A stretch of 64,000 nt of DNA from Bombiscardovia asteroides_K (GTDB lineage: Bacteria > Actinomycetota > Actinomycetes > Actinomycetales > Bifidobacteriaceae), in the NCBI RefSeq assembly GCF_048001765.1, contig NZ_CP181447.1:1426001-1490000 (forward strand), written 5' to 3'. The notes beneath the pieces were generated by a model. It made no database searches. It was not told the DNA's origin and was given only the letters and a program-made list of their open reading frames with translations. Shown piece after piece: positions 53,448 through 61,499 of this stretch (positions within the stretch are counted from its first letter, which is position 1; every line of letters starts with the position of its first letter). The position numbers were made by a program, and so were the translations under genes.

Positions 53448-53629
53448 AATTCCGGTCCTTCCATGTCCGAATCCAGATTATCGGCTTGCTGAGGTAACTC
53501 ACGCGAGACTGTCACTCTCATGGTTTGGATGACTGCCTGCGAGTATCCGTATTTGCGTTTCAGCTCCTCGTCGGATGCATGATTGCGGATGTCCTGCAGA
53601 GCCTTGGCCTGCTGGCTGGCACGGGTCAT
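53444..53629 (-). CDS. Small HTH-like early protein
   Basis: A 61-residue protein. SDEELKRKYGYSQAVIQTMR (residues 19-38) looks like a recognition helix preceded by a turn, possibly a small sigma-like or resolvase-type HTH. The ATG at 53629 overlaps the previous stop codon. Function unknown. Confidence 0.55.
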   Translation of the reverse strand: MTRASQQAKALQDIRNHASDEELKRKYGYSQAVIQTMRVTVSRELPQQADNLDSDMEGPEF

Positions 53630-53823
53630 GCGATCACCAGGTCGGAAACGAGGAATGCTAGCGATACAAGCAGAGTGCCTCCGCACACTGCGCTAAGTAC
53701 CGTCAGGCCAACGCTGAGTATGTCCCACCCATGTTGCCGGCATGCCTGGGCGGATGCCAGACCAATCACCGTCAGCGCCAAGAGCACTAGACACAGGCAG
53801 ATTTCTACACTCGGGCTGTTCAT
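53626..53823 (-). CDS. Two-pass small membrane protein
   Basis: A 65-residue hydrophobic protein with two predicted membrane segments (about 8-25 and 36-60). Its order among early genes argues against a holin role, though the topology is similar. It overlaps its neighbours by 4 bases. Confidence 0.6.
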   Translation of the reverse strand: MNSPSVEICLCLVLLALTVIGLASAQACRQHGWDILSVGLTVLSAVCGGTLLVSLAFLVSDLVIA

Positions 53824-54098
53824 GACTCCTCCCTTGGTCCCAATTCACAGTGATCGTCGTCCGGGTCCAGGAACCAGTGACGCTCGCAGAAGCAGCCTTT
53901 CCCGTACACGAACAGCCAGTCCGTGTCCGGGTGATTTCCCAGAACGAACATCGCATCTTTGGTGGGCTTGGATCTCACGTATTGCTCAAGCAGCTGCTGC
54001 GCATCCAGGCTCATCCGGCTTTCGCATCCAGGCCAGGCGCAGACGACCTCTTGCCCACGTTTGTGTGTCGACGCAGTTTCCTGCTTCGTGTTGTTCAT
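53820..54098 (-). CDS. Zinc-site early protein, paralogue 1
   Basis: A 92-residue protein with VVCAWPGCE near residue 18 and GCFCERHWF near residue 69. The C-x2-W-x-G-C ... C-x2-H spacing recurs in three other genes here (54714, 54974, 61496). AGGAG precedes the ATG at 54098. It is acidic and Asp/Glu-rich between the motifs. A single zinc-bound domain is inferred. Confidence 0.65.
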   Translation of the reverse strand: MNNTKQETASTHKRGQEVVCAWPGCESRMSLDAQQLLEQYVRSKPTKDAMFVLGNHPDTDWLFVYGKGCFCERHWFLDPDDDHCELGPREES

Positions 54099-54466
54099 GA
54101 TCTCTCCTGTGGACATATCCGCGTTGGGCTCTTGAGAGCACTTTCAATCCGGTCGGCGGCCACGTCAGGCGTGTGCCCGTCCCATTCGGGGGCCATTTCG
54201 ACCTCCGGGCAGTCGAACAGGTCCCAGTACTTGTTTTCGTAGTGGTTGCTTACCTGCCCGGATGGAAGCTGGGCGCTGACGATGAACCATCCGCCGCCGA
54301 AGCACTGCTCCCCGTCGTGGTGCCGGTGCGACTTGACGACCGGCCATCCTGCCTGCCGCCAGGCTTTGACGGCCCAGGCATGGTAGAGCATCCGGTACCG
54401 GTACAGCTCGTCGAACGTGTGGTAGCCGTCGCTGATCTGTCCTATGTCCTGCGTTGTTGTGCTCAT
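54095..54466 (-). CDS. Unknown early phage protein rich in Trp and His
   Basis: A 123-residue protein with MSTTTQDIGQ at the start, a helix with YRYRMLYHAWAVKAWRQAGWP, a HRHHDGEQCFGGGWFIV strand and an acidic end. No family recognised. Overlaps both neighbours by 4 bases. Confidence 0.6.
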   Translation of the reverse strand: MSTTTQDIGQISDGYHTFDELYRYRMLYHAWAVKAWRQAGWPVVKSHRHHDGEQCFGGGWFIVSAQLPSGQVSNHYENKYWDLFDCPEVEMAPEWDGHTPDVAADRIESALKSPTRICPQERS

Positions 54467-54717
54467 GCTTCCTCCCTGAGCGTGGTGGCTTTCATGTCCG
54501 GACCGACATTTAGCGGCATCCCGGTGGTGGTGACATAACAGTCCGCGAGGCATACCAGTATGTTCATGCCCATGTTGATTGCCAGAACCAGGCTGACGAC
54601 CGCCGCCACCCATTCGTGCGATGCGATTGTCAATCCGGCGCAGATACCATCCAGAACCGCCGTCACTGCATACAGGACGATCATCCAATATTTGGGCCGG
54701 TATTTGATGATTCTCAT
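54463..54717 (-). CDS. Two-pass small membrane protein
   Basis: An 84-residue protein, basic at the N-terminus (MRIIKYRPKYW), with hydrophobic segments about 12-30 and 36-60 and a soluble tail. It is another small membrane protein in the early chain. No family recognised. Confidence 0.6.
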   Translation of the reverse strand: MRIIKYRPKYWMIVLYAVTAVLDGICAGLTIASHEWVAAVVSLVLAINMGMNILVCLADCYVTTTGMPLNVGPDMKATTLREEA

Positions 54718-54977
54718 GCTTGCTCCTCTAATTTTTTTGAATCTTCCGGGTCGGGTCCTGGGACTGGTTCGTCGTCCTCCCAATGCCAGTGTCTGCCGCA
54801 GTAGTCTTTCCGGTTTTCCGCATCGTGGTACCATTCATCGCCATTGTCCAGGTCTTCCAGTACTTCGATGGCATCCTTGTAGCTGGGCCAGCCACTCCAT
54901 TCGTCGTCACTGCCCAGTACTCCGCATCCGGGCCAGTCGCATCGTGCCGTATGGCTGTGTCTTATCAGGTCGCTCAT
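54714..54977 (-). CDS. Zinc-site early protein, paralogue 2
   Basis: An 87-residue acidic protein with RCDWPGCGV near residue 12 and KDYCGRHWHWEDD near residue 57. It is clearly related to the next gene upstream, suggesting tandem duplication. Coupled by 4-base overlaps on both sides. Confidence 0.65.
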   Translation of the reverse strand: MSDLIRHSHTARCDWPGCGVLGSDDEWSGWPSYKDAIEVLEDLDNGDEWYHDAENRKDYCGRHWHWEDDEPVPGPDPEDSKKLEEQA

Positions 54978-55279
54978 GATTCCTCCTCTGCTGCTGGGCC
55001 TGGCACCCTGTGCACCGGTATGCCGGGCTTCGGATGCCACTGCCGGTCTTCGTGCCAGTGTTTCGGGCAGTAGTCTTTCCCGGTCTGCGGATCGTGCAGC
55101 CAAAACCCCTCTGTCGCGGTGCACCACTGCGGCTTGTACCCTTCGTTTGGTGTGTAGGCCCACCACCTGATCGCTTCATACCGGTCTCTGCACGCCCAGG
55201 TTTCTTCGTCCTGTGATTCGTGTCCGCAGCCGGTCCAGTCGCATTTGAGGGCATGACCCTCCTCTTTCACGTCGCTCAT
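54974..55279 (-). CDS. Zinc-site early protein, paralogue 3
   Basis: A 101-residue protein with KCDWTGCGH near residue 12 and GKDYCPKHWHED near residue 67, with the RWWAYTPNEGY insert in between. It is the closest relative of the gene directly after it. Role unknown; a small RNA- or protein-binding zinc domain is possible. Confidence 0.65.
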   Translation of the reverse strand: MSDVKEEGHALKCDWTGCGHESQDEETWACRDRYEAIRWWAYTPNEGYKPQWCTATEGFWLHDPQTGKDYCPKHWHEDRQWHPKPGIPVHRVPGPAAEEES

Positions 55280-55671
55280 GATTCCACCCCACTATGCTCT
55301 GAAACTGATTCTTTGCCGTCCTCCTGCCGTTTTCCCGTTCTGCCCGCACTCGGACTAGGGTCGGCGGCTGAACGGGGCTTGTAGGCCCGTTTAAACGCTT
55401 CGATGTATCGAGTTGCGGGCGGCAACCCTGCCTCCCGAGGATCCTCGCCCTTGTCGATGGCTTCGCGTATGCGCTGCTGCATGGGCGTATCCGTGACCGG
55501 CGGCCTGCCTGACAGGGCTCTCAGGCTGACCGCGATATCCACCAGGGCCAGCGACGATACATCCAGCGACCGTGTGTAATCTTCTCTGACCCACATGTCA
55601 CACTGCGACCAGTCCATCGCATCAGCCAGCGTGTCGATCGGCATCGTCATTTTCGTTCTCCTCTTGCTCAT
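55276..55671 (-). CDS. Unknown early phage protein
   Basis: A 131-residue protein beginning MSKRRTKMTMPIDTLADAMD, with an aliphatic helix (SLALVDIAVSLRALSG) and a basic, Ser/Gly-rich disordered tail. It lies directly after the helicase-loader-like gene, coupled by 4 bases. No family recognised. Confidence 0.55.
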   Translation of the reverse strand: MSKRRTKMTMPIDTLADAMDWSQCDMWVREDYTRSLDVSSLALVDIAVSLRALSGRPPVTDTPMQQRIREAIDKGEDPREAGLPPATRYIEAFKRAYKPRSAADPSPSAGRTGKRQEDGKESVSEHSGVES

Positions 55672-56168
55672 GCTGCTCCTCCTAGGGTGTCTTTGAGGCT
55701 CATGGCCCCGATCTGCGACTGCCCGTGGCCCGCGAAGTGATAACGCTTCGGGCGTGGCTTGGCCGGCTTGGGCGCTTCGATGGCCTGCCTGTGCGCGGCT
55801 TCCACGGCTAGTGCGTGCGCCTGCTGGATGGGCATGCCCTGCTTTGCTTCCCTGATGAGCTTTTGCCGATATGCAAGAGCCTGCTCCGATCTGATGCCCG
55901 CCTGGTCCATGAGCTGTCCGATTGTCGCTTCGTCGGGGATGCGGGCTGTCTGGATGGCGCGGATGCCGGCGTTCACATCGCCGCTGAGCATCCACCGGCC
56001 CGTGTCGTTGGCCGAGTAGAAGCGTCTGACGGCTTCCAGCGCGTCCGGCAGGGTCGCGTCCTTGAGCAGTTCCTCGTGGAAGGTTCGGGCTTCCAGGTCG
56101 GTGATGGGCGCGTTGCCGTGGTGGGCACGGATCTTCACCAGCACCAGGGTGCTTTCCTTGAGGGTCAT
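55668..56168 (-). CDS. Helicase-loader-like replication protein
   Basis: A 166-residue protein. The first 70 residues (VLVKIRAHHGNAPITDLEAR, FHEELLKDATLPDALEAVRR) resemble the N-domain of phage helicase loader/inhibitor proteins such as SPP1 G39P. The second half is helical and basic (AYRQKLIREAKQG). It follows the replisome-organiser-like gene with overlapping start and stop, as expected for a replication module. Identification by pattern only. Confidence 0.55.
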   Translation of the reverse strand: MTLKESTLVLVKIRAHHGNAPITDLEARTFHEELLKDATLPDALEAVRRFYSANDTGRWMLSGDVNAGIRAIQTARIPDEATIGQLMDQAGIRSEQALAYRQKLIREAKQGMPIQQAHALAVEAAHRQAIEAPKPAKPRPKRYHFAGHGQSQIGAMSLKDTLGGAA

Positions 56169-57046
56169 CATGCGGCTATCTCCTTTCTCGACTGCTGGTC
56201 TTCCTCCTGCGCGTAGCTGTTGACGAGCGTTGCGTTCCATTCCAGGTTCTGCTGCGACCGGCTCACACTGAGGTCAGGCTGGCGCGCTCGCGGTTTGGGT
56301 TTGTTCTTCCAGCCTCCGTTGCGCAGCCAGTTGCCCAGGGTGGGCACGTACTGGGGGTCACGGCCTTCGTTGGCGAGGATCTGCGCCCCGTTGAGGAGGG
56401 CCGCGAAGCTGGTGTGCGGGCTCTTCCGGTGCAGGACGCGCTTGAGCTCTCGGCGGCCGTCGTCGGGGTTGTCGTGGTTCGGGTAGATGCTCATGATCTG
56501 CTCGTACTCGCGGGTGGGTTGCGAGGAGGGCTGCCGGTATTCGGGCTCGTCGTCGCCCTCGCCCCCCGTTGGGGGGCTGTAGGGGGATTTATCGTTAGAT
56601 AAATCTTCTTGTGTTCTTGTGTTCTTGTGTTTTGTCCGACTCAGGTCGAATTCATCCGTCTGAAAGTCGTCTGAATCTTCATCCTTGCTGTCTGAATGGT
56701 GGCTGTGCTTGCGTTTCCGGTAGTCTTCGGCGTTCCTTTCGCGTTTCTTCTCCACCTGGTCACGCCGGCAGTTGTGCTCCGTGTAGTCGTGGATCACATA
56801 CCCGCTGTCCCCGTCGCGCTCCAGCAGGTCGACCGCGCACATCGCGTCGATCTCCTCGTCCGTGACCCCCAGCACGTAGCGCAGGTCCCGGCCGGGGATC
56901 CGCCCGTCGGTCAGATTGTCCGAGCAGTAGGCGATGGCGAAAACGAACGCCCCCACAGCTGACGGGCAGCAGGCCCGCAGTTCACGGATCTTCCCGTTCA
57001 GATAGAAGTCGTTCTTCAGCTTCGCGTATCCGCGTCTACCGGCCAT
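56168..57046 (-). CDS. Phage replisome organiser-like protein
   Basis: A 292-residue protein. The N-terminal domain (KLKNDFYLNGKIRELRACCP, YVLGVTDEEIDAMCAVDLLE) is a winged-helix pattern of phage replication initiators; a Lys/Asp-rich linker with His/Ser runs follows (about residues 100-165), and the C-terminus has an EYEQIMSIYPNHDNPDDGR segment seen in DnaD-like initiators. It may bind an origin inside its own gene; no clear repeats were found. Start ATG at 57046 has GGGAGG at 8 nt. Confidence 0.7.
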   Translation of the reverse strand: MAGRRGYAKLKNDFYLNGKIRELRACCPSAVGAFVFAIAYCSDNLTDGRIPGRDLRYVLGVTDEEIDAMCAVDLLERDGDSGYVIHDYTEHNCRRDQVEKKRERNAEDYRKRKHSHHSDSKDEDSDDFQTDEFDLSRTKHKNTRTQEDLSNDKSPYSPPTGGEGDDEPEYRQPSSQPTREYEQIMSIYPNHDNPDDGRRELKRVLHRKSPHTSFAALLNGAQILANEGRDPQYVPTLGNWLRNGGWKNKPKPRARQPDLSVSRSQQNLEWNATLVNSYAQEEDQQSRKEIAA

Positions 57047-57428
57047 GGCCACTTCCTCCCTTCCTGCCTCGATGGAAGCCGCAGGACCAGGCGTGCCCGT
57101 TGCGCAGGTTGCTGCCGGAGTAGACTCCTGTCCGTCCGCAGTCGCACCGGCAGGACCACACGATCACCCCGCCACGCTTGCCCGCATACCCGAGCACGGT
57201 CAGCCTGCCGAACCCCCTGCCGGTCAGATCCGTGATGGGACGCCGACAGTCGGGCACACGGATCATGGGCTTGCTCTCCTCACGCCGGCCAAGCAGGTAA
57301 TCCCTGGACGGCCACACTTTGCGCCTGGATTTGACCCAGCGCAGGCGACGCTCATACTCGCCCCTGCTGAAGGTCGGCTCACGCAGCGTCCTGGCGATCA
57401 TCAGGGTCCGCTCATCAAGCCACGTCAT
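57036..57428 (-). CDS. Zinc-ribbon DNA-binding protein, HNH-associated type
   Basis: A 130-residue protein. The C-terminal half has FGRLTVLGYAG ... WSCRCDCGRTGVY ... WSCGFHRG, the strand-plus-CxC pattern found in front of HNH/AP2 homing endonucleases. The HNH nuclease itself is absent, so it may be a nuclease remnant or a domesticated DNA binder. GGGAGGG precedes the ATG at 57428. Confidence 0.6.
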   Translation of the reverse strand: MTWLDERTLMIARTLREPTFSRGEYERRLRWVKSRRKVWPSRDYLLGRREESKPMIRVPDCRRPITDLTGRGFGRLTVLGYAGKRGGVIVWSCRCDCGRTGVYSGSNLRNGHAWSCGFHRGRKGGSGHGR

Positions 57429-57501
57429 GATGCCCTCCCATCCAGGCAAGCAGGACAGACACCGCCAGCAGAGCCAAGGCCTGCAGATCATCCGTGCTCA
57501 T
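57415..57501 (-). CDS. 28-residue single-pass membrane peptide
   Basis: A tiny gene with the sequence of one membrane helix (LQALALLAVSVLLAWMGG). GGAGGAGGG lies 5 nt before the ATG, one of the strongest signals in the region, and the gene overlaps the methyltransferase by 14 bases and the next gene by 14. Its length makes it easy to miss. Function unknown. Confidence 0.55.
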   Translation of the reverse strand: MSTDDLQALALLAVSVLLAWMGGHHDVA

Positions 57502-58969
57502 GGCAGCCCTCCTCCGTCTGCTGGATGCGTCGGCCGATCCAGGCCATGACCGGCACGGCCATCGAGTTGCCGAGGGCCTTGTAGCGTGGGCTGTCGGGCG
57601 CATGCTCCTTGCCCCGGTAGGGCACGTCGGTCCACCCGTCCGGGAAGCCCTGCAGCCGCTCGCACTCCGTGGGCGTGAGACGACGCACCACGTTTTGGGC
57701 TGACACGCTCGGCTGCTTGGTGGTGGAGAGTGTCGGGCTGGTTTCAGCGTCAAGGCTCAGGCCGGCCCGCGCGGAGTTCTGCCCGGAGAACACGTAGCTG
57801 GCGCTCTTGCCCTCATGGGCGGTCAGCGTGGGCGTGAGATCCTCCTCGACTGCCGAGTTGGATCTGCTGTCCGTTGCACAAACGGGAGCTATAGCAACGG
57901 CATGCCGGTCGGAGGTGGTCAGCGTGTATGCGCCATCCTCATCCGGATTGCACACGCCCAAGTGGTGGCCGCCGTTGATTTTGCTCACGCGGCCGATCGC
58001 ATTGCCTGCGATCTCGTAGACGGCCGGATTATGGTCGGTCTTGAGCGTGGGGCTCAGCTCCTCGCTGACCGCTATCGACCCTGCTTTGTGTCCTGCGTTG
58101 GGGAGGAAAGCCACGGCTTTGGCCTCCTGCACGAGGGGCACGTTGTTGCCGCCGGTGCCCATGCGTGCTGACAGTGTCTGGCTCACATCCTCATCGGCAT
58201 ACCTGATGCGCGAATCCTGCGGATGGTAGTCCAAGGCCACGGCCCTGCCGTCGCCACCTGAGCGCGCCCTGGTGTCCAGGGTCGGCCAAGCACCGTCAGG
58301 CCGGTAGATGCGACGTGACTGCGTATCCCATGGGGTCAGGCAGCCTCCGCCATCATCTGCGCCTCCAGCGCCGCCTTGAGCCTGCCGGGTAAGGGCCTGC
58401 CTCTTTTCTCGGCTCGTCGGATGATCCCAGCGCAGGCAGTCGGGCTCAAAGAGTACGTCGCAGCAACGTGTGTTTCCAAGACTGCCGACAAGGAACACAC
58501 GGCGGCGTCGCTGGGCCACTCCGTAGTACTGCGCGTCCAAAATTCTCCATGCCAGACCATACCCGAGCCCATCCAGGGCTCTGAGCAGGCAGGCGAAATC
58601 CTCCCCGTGCGAGCTTGATAACGCTCCCGGGACGTTCTCCCAGACAAGCCAGCGAGGCATGAGCTCGCGTACTGCGCGCACATACTCCCACATGAGGCCG
58701 CTTGCCCCATTAAGCCCGGTCCGACTCCCTGCGACACTGAAAGACTGGCAGGGGCTGCCTCCGACCAGAACGTCGGCTGATACGCACTCACTATGCTGAC
58801 TCCAATCAATCCTGGTGATGTCACCGTAATTCGGCACTTGCGGATACCTGTGTTTGAGGACAGCCGATGGGAAGGCCTCTATCTCGCTGAAAGCGATCGG
58901 CTCCCAGCCCAAAGGCTCCCAGGCCACGGATGCCGCCTCGATGCCGCTGAAAACGCTCACGTACCTCAT
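57488..58969 (-). CDS. C5-cytosine DNA methyltransferase with repeat-bearing recognition region
   Basis: A 493-residue enzyme with all core motifs: FSGIEAASVAWEPLGW (I), GGSPCQSFSVAG with Cys74 (IV), WENVPG (VI), AQRRRRVFLVGS (VIII) and a C-terminal ALGNSMAVPV (X). The recognition region (residues 210-430) contains six copies of a PTL/QTL/YTL motif at about 230, 265, 308, 349, 381 and 413, each followed by a short polar stretch and hydrophobic residues. It follows the N-type methyltransferase with a 4-base overlap. No restriction endonuclease is adjacent, so protection of phage DNA is likely. Confidence 0.9.
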   Translation of the reverse strand: MRYVSVFSGIEAASVAWEPLGWEPIAFSEIEAFPSAVLKHRYPQVPNYGDITRIDWSQHSECVSADVLVGGSPCQSFSVAGSRTGLNGASGLMWEYVRAVRELMPRWLVWENVPGALSSSHGEDFACLLRALDGLGYGLAWRILDAQYYGVAQRRRRVFLVGSLGNTRCCDVLFEPDCLRWDHPTSREKRQALTRQAQGGAGGADDGGGCLTPWDTQSRRIYRPDGAWPTLDTRARSGGDGRAVALDYHPQDSRIRYADEDVSQTLSARMGTGGNNVPLVQEAKAVAFLPNAGHKAGSIAVSEELSPTLKTDHNPAVYEIAGNAIGRVSKINGGHHLGVCNPDEDGAYTLTTSDRHAVAIAPVCATDSRSNSAVEEDLTPTLTAHEGKSASYVFSGQNSARAGLSLDAETSPTLSTTKQPSVSAQNVVRRLTPTECERLQGFPDGWTDVPYRGKEHAPDSPRYKALGNSMAVPVMAWIGRRIQQTEEGCHEHG

Positions 58970-59949
58970 GACACCGCCTCCAGGGTCCCCTGTGCGAGCC
59001 TGGTGTGCAGGCTCAGGTCCAGGTAGTCGCGGCTGATGTCGATGCCCACGTACCGGCAGCCGGCCTTGAGAGCCGCCAGGCCGGTCGTCCCCGACCCGCT
59101 GAACGGATCCATGACCACGCCCCCGGGACGGCATCCAGCCTTGATGCAGGTGGCCGGTAGCCGCTCCGGGAAGACGGCGAAATGTGCGCCTGCAAAAGGC
59201 TGGTTGGGGATGTCCCACACGTCGCCCGGATTGGCTGTCGAAAGTGCGGGGCCGTGCTGCTCTTTCCTCCCGTGCCGGTGCTGGCTGTACGCCTGGCCCG
59301 GCCGTCGCGGCTCGTCGCTGTCCCTGTCCCAGGACAGGGCGGCCTCGGACTGCACCGTGGCAGGCACCTTGATGGCATCAAGGCCGAACCGGTAATGCTC
59401 GCTCCTGGTCAAGAGGAAAATGTCCTCATGCTTGACCGTGAGCCGGTCAGAGGCACTGGAAGGCATGGAGTTGCGCTTATGCCAGATGATGTCGTTGCGC
59501 AGGATCCATCCGTCGTCCTGCAGGCGGAAAGCCACCCGCCAGGGGATGCCCAGCAGGCTCTTGCGCCGGACCGTCCGGCATGGGTGGTTGAGTCGTCCGG
59601 AGCATGCTCCCCTGTCGGAGGCCTGCTTGCCGGTCGCCGTCCCCCGCGTGCCGTCGGCCCTGCGGCCCTTTCCCGAGCCGGCATAGGAGTCGGCCAAATT
59701 AAGCCAGAGCGTCCCATCATCCTTGAGCACCCGGGCAGCCTCGTGGATGACAGCCGCCAGACGGTCCACATACTCGTCCGGAGTGTCCTCCAGGCCGATC
59801 TGGCCGTCCACTCCGTAGTCGCGCAGACCGTAGTAGGGCGGCGAGGTGACCACGCAGTCCACGCTCGACTCCGGCATGTCCTCCATCACACGGAGCGCGT
59901 CACCAAGCCACAGGCACACCGATCCATCCTGATAGTACGGCTCACTCAT
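58966..59949 (-). CDS. DNA N4-cytosine or N6-adenine methyltransferase (beta class)
   Basis: A 327-residue enzyme. The catalytic motif TSPPYYGLRDYG is at residues 35-46, before the SAM-binding motif MDPFSGSGTTGLAAL (near residue 281), which is the beta order. SPPY suggests either N4-cytosine or N6-adenine activity. It overlaps the upstream nuclease gene by 8 bases. Together with the C5 enzyme it would put two marks on phage DNA. Confidence 0.88.
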   Translation of the reverse strand: MSEPYYQDGSVCLWLGDALRVMEDMPESSVDCVVTSPPYYGLRDYGVDGQIGLEDTPDEYVDRLAAVIHEAARVLKDDGTLWLNLADSYAGSGKGRRADGTRGTATGKQASDRGACSGRLNHPCRTVRRKSLLGIPWRVAFRLQDDGWILRNDIIWHKRNSMPSSASDRLTVKHEDIFLLTRSEHYRFGLDAIKVPATVQSEAALSWDRDSDEPRRPGQAYSQHRHGRKEQHGPALSTANPGDVWDIPNQPFAGAHFAVFPERLPATCIKAGCRPGGVVMDPFSGSGTTGLAALKAGCRYVGIDISRDYLDLSLHTRLAQGTLEAVS

Positions 59950-60319
59950 GGCTAGCCTCCTCGTCGGGTGCTCCTGCGAGCCGGGCGAGGGTGTCCAGGT
60001 CCATGAGCACGTACTGGTCGCCCATATGCGTGGCGCCCATGCCGGGACGGTGGAAGACCACCATCCCGTAGTCGGCTCCGGCGTTCGCGGCCTCCTGCCT
60101 GGCCTGGTCCATCCAGTCCGCGAGCGCGAAGCGTTTCTTGTTCTTGCATTCGAGGATCAGGCTTCTGGTGTGGATGTACAGGCCTTTGATGTCGCCTTCG
60201 TCCGCGTTGCCGTGGAGGGCCTCCCTGTGGATCATGCCCTCCGGGTCGCCGATACGGGCGCGCAGATAGTCCAGGACGGCGGTCTCGTATCTGGTGCCCT
60301 TGTCTTTCTGCCTGCTCAT
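59942..60319 (-). CDS. PD-(D/E)XK nuclease, Holliday-junction-resolvase-like
   Basis: A 125-residue protein with GTRYETAVLDYL, a DEGDIKG motif near residue 42 and LILECKNKK near residue 56: the E...D...ExK catalytic pattern of archaeal-type Holliday junction resolvases. It probably resolves recombination or replication branches. GGGAGCAG precedes the ATG at 60319. Confidence 0.75.
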   Translation of the reverse strand: MSRQKDKGTRYETAVLDYLRARIGDPEGMIHREALHGNADEGDIKGLYIHTRSLILECKNKKRFALADWMDQARQEAANAGADYGMVVFHRPGMGATHMGDQYVLMDLDTLARLAGAPDEEASHE

Positions 60320-60831
60320 GACTGCTCCCTCTCGTGGTTGGCCTGTACGATCTGCCAGAGCATTTCGCTGGCCACGCGCTTCCTGTATGACTGTCTCTGG
60401 GGGTCGTAGCCGAAGGCCGGGTGCGGGATGAGGCTGAGACCGGAGCGTGACGGGCATAGGACGGCGTTGACCGCTTCGAGCATGATCTCCTGCTCCTTCA
60501 GCTGCTCGTACAGGCTGAGGGGGCAGGCCAGGTAGTTGACATCCCCGTAGAAGGTCAAGCCGTTGCCCGACGTGAAGTCGGCCATGCAGCTTTTGACCTC
60601 GTAGCAGACGAAGATGCCTTTTTCGACGCTGGTCGGCTCCACCGCGTAGTTGGGGGTGAAGGGTTTGAAGCCCACGTAGTCGATGCGCCGCTCCTGGGGT
60701 GTGCCCTTGTCGAAGCTCACCTCGGAAGCCCAGTAGTAATGCCTGGACTTGAGCCGGTGTTCGACCAGCCGGCCGAGCATCGCCGTCGTCTCCTTACGCG
60801 ACCCTGACTGGTCAGAATTCAGGCTCGTCAT
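60316..60831 (-). CDS. PD-(D/E)XK-like nuclease, MmcB/VRR-type
   Basis: A 171-residue protein. RRIDYVGFKP and VCYEVKSCMADF give the D...ExK catalytic pattern. A different, longer active-site spacing than the next gene suggests a distinct subfamily. Two starts are possible: 60831, which overlaps ssb and has GGAGG, and 60780. Paired with SSB it may act in phage DNA recombination. Confidence 0.65.
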   Translation of the reverse strand: MTSLNSDQSGSRKETTAMLGRLVEHRLKSRHYYWASEVSFDKGTPQERRIDYVGFKPFTPNYAVEPTSVEKGIFVCYEVKSCMADFTSGNGLTFYGDVNYLACPLSLYEQLKEQEIMLEAVNAVLCPSRSGLSLIPHPAFGYDPQRQSYRKRVASEMLWQIVQANHEREQS

Positions 60832-61288
60832 TGCCTGCTCCTCCCCATGGATCCTGCGGTGGCAGGGTCGAACCCTGCGCCTGCCGTCCGCCGTTGCCGT
60901 TGCTGTTGCTGGTGGGGTTCTTGGTCACCTGGGCGGTGTTCCGGGACAAGGCGGGCCCGATCTCGTCAAGGTGCAGCTCCATCACGCTCCGGTTGTTGCC
61001 GTCCCTGTCCTGGTAGGAGCGTTGCACCAGCCTGCCGTGGGCGATCACCCGCATCCCCTTGGCCAGGCTGGCCTGGATGTTCGAAGCCATGGGGCTGTAG
61101 GTGGAGTCCCAGGCCGAGCAGCGCATGAACAGCGCCTCCCCGTCCACCCACTGGCTCGTGTTCCGGTCGTACTGTCTGGGCGTGGATGCGATGGTCAGGT
61201 TCGCCACCGTGCTTCCGTTGGACGTGGTGCGCAGCACCGGGTCGGCCGTCAAATTGCCCACCACCGTCAGATACGTGTCTCCAGCCAT
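60812..61288 (-). CDS. ssb: Single-stranded DNA-binding protein
   Basis: A 158-residue protein with a standard OB fold (YLTVVGNLTADPVLRTTSNG, SWVDGEALFMRCSAWD-like region) and a Gly/Asn/Gln-rich linker ending in an acidic tip DEPEF used for partner binding. It is distinct from a host SSB by context in the phage early operon. Confidence 0.92.
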   Translation of the reverse strand: MAGDTYLTVVGNLTADPVLRTTSNGSTVANLTIASTPRQYDRNTSQWVDGEALFMRCSAWDSTYSPMASNIQASLAKGMRVIAHGRLVQRSYQDRDGNNRSVMELHLDEIGPALSRNTAQVTKNPTSNSNGNGGRQAQGSTLPPQDPWGGAGNDEPEF

Positions 61289-61289
61289 G

Positions 61290-61499
61290 TCACTTCCTCC
61301 TATGGGATCTGGAATTTCCGGTATCGCCCTTCACCTGGTGGAGCCGGGTGATTGCGTGTCTGTCCTCGGCCTCTTGGTTGCACATGAACCCGTGCCACCG
61401 GGCGCGGGCGCAGGATGAGGAATGGCACTGGTCGCATACGCCTGTGGTGGTGTGCGTGCAGTATTGGCATTGGCAGCCGGGGCTGGTGGGCAGGCTCAT
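61290..61499 (-). CDS. Small cysteine-rich protein
   Basis: A 69-residue protein with seven cysteines in the first 40 residues (CQCQYCTH, VCDQCHSSSC, FMCNQ), enough for two metal sites, and a basic tail. It is just upstream of ssb. Coupled by 4 bases to the preceding gene. No family recognised. Confidence 0.6.
   Translation of the reverse strand: MSLPTSPGCQCQYCTHTTTGVCDQCHSSSCARARWHGFMCNQEAEDRHAITRLHQVKGDTGNSRSHRRK

Noticed and set aside
53626..53823. Annotation as a second holin
   Set aside because: Two membrane segments fit, but it lies in the early operon far from the lysis genes.
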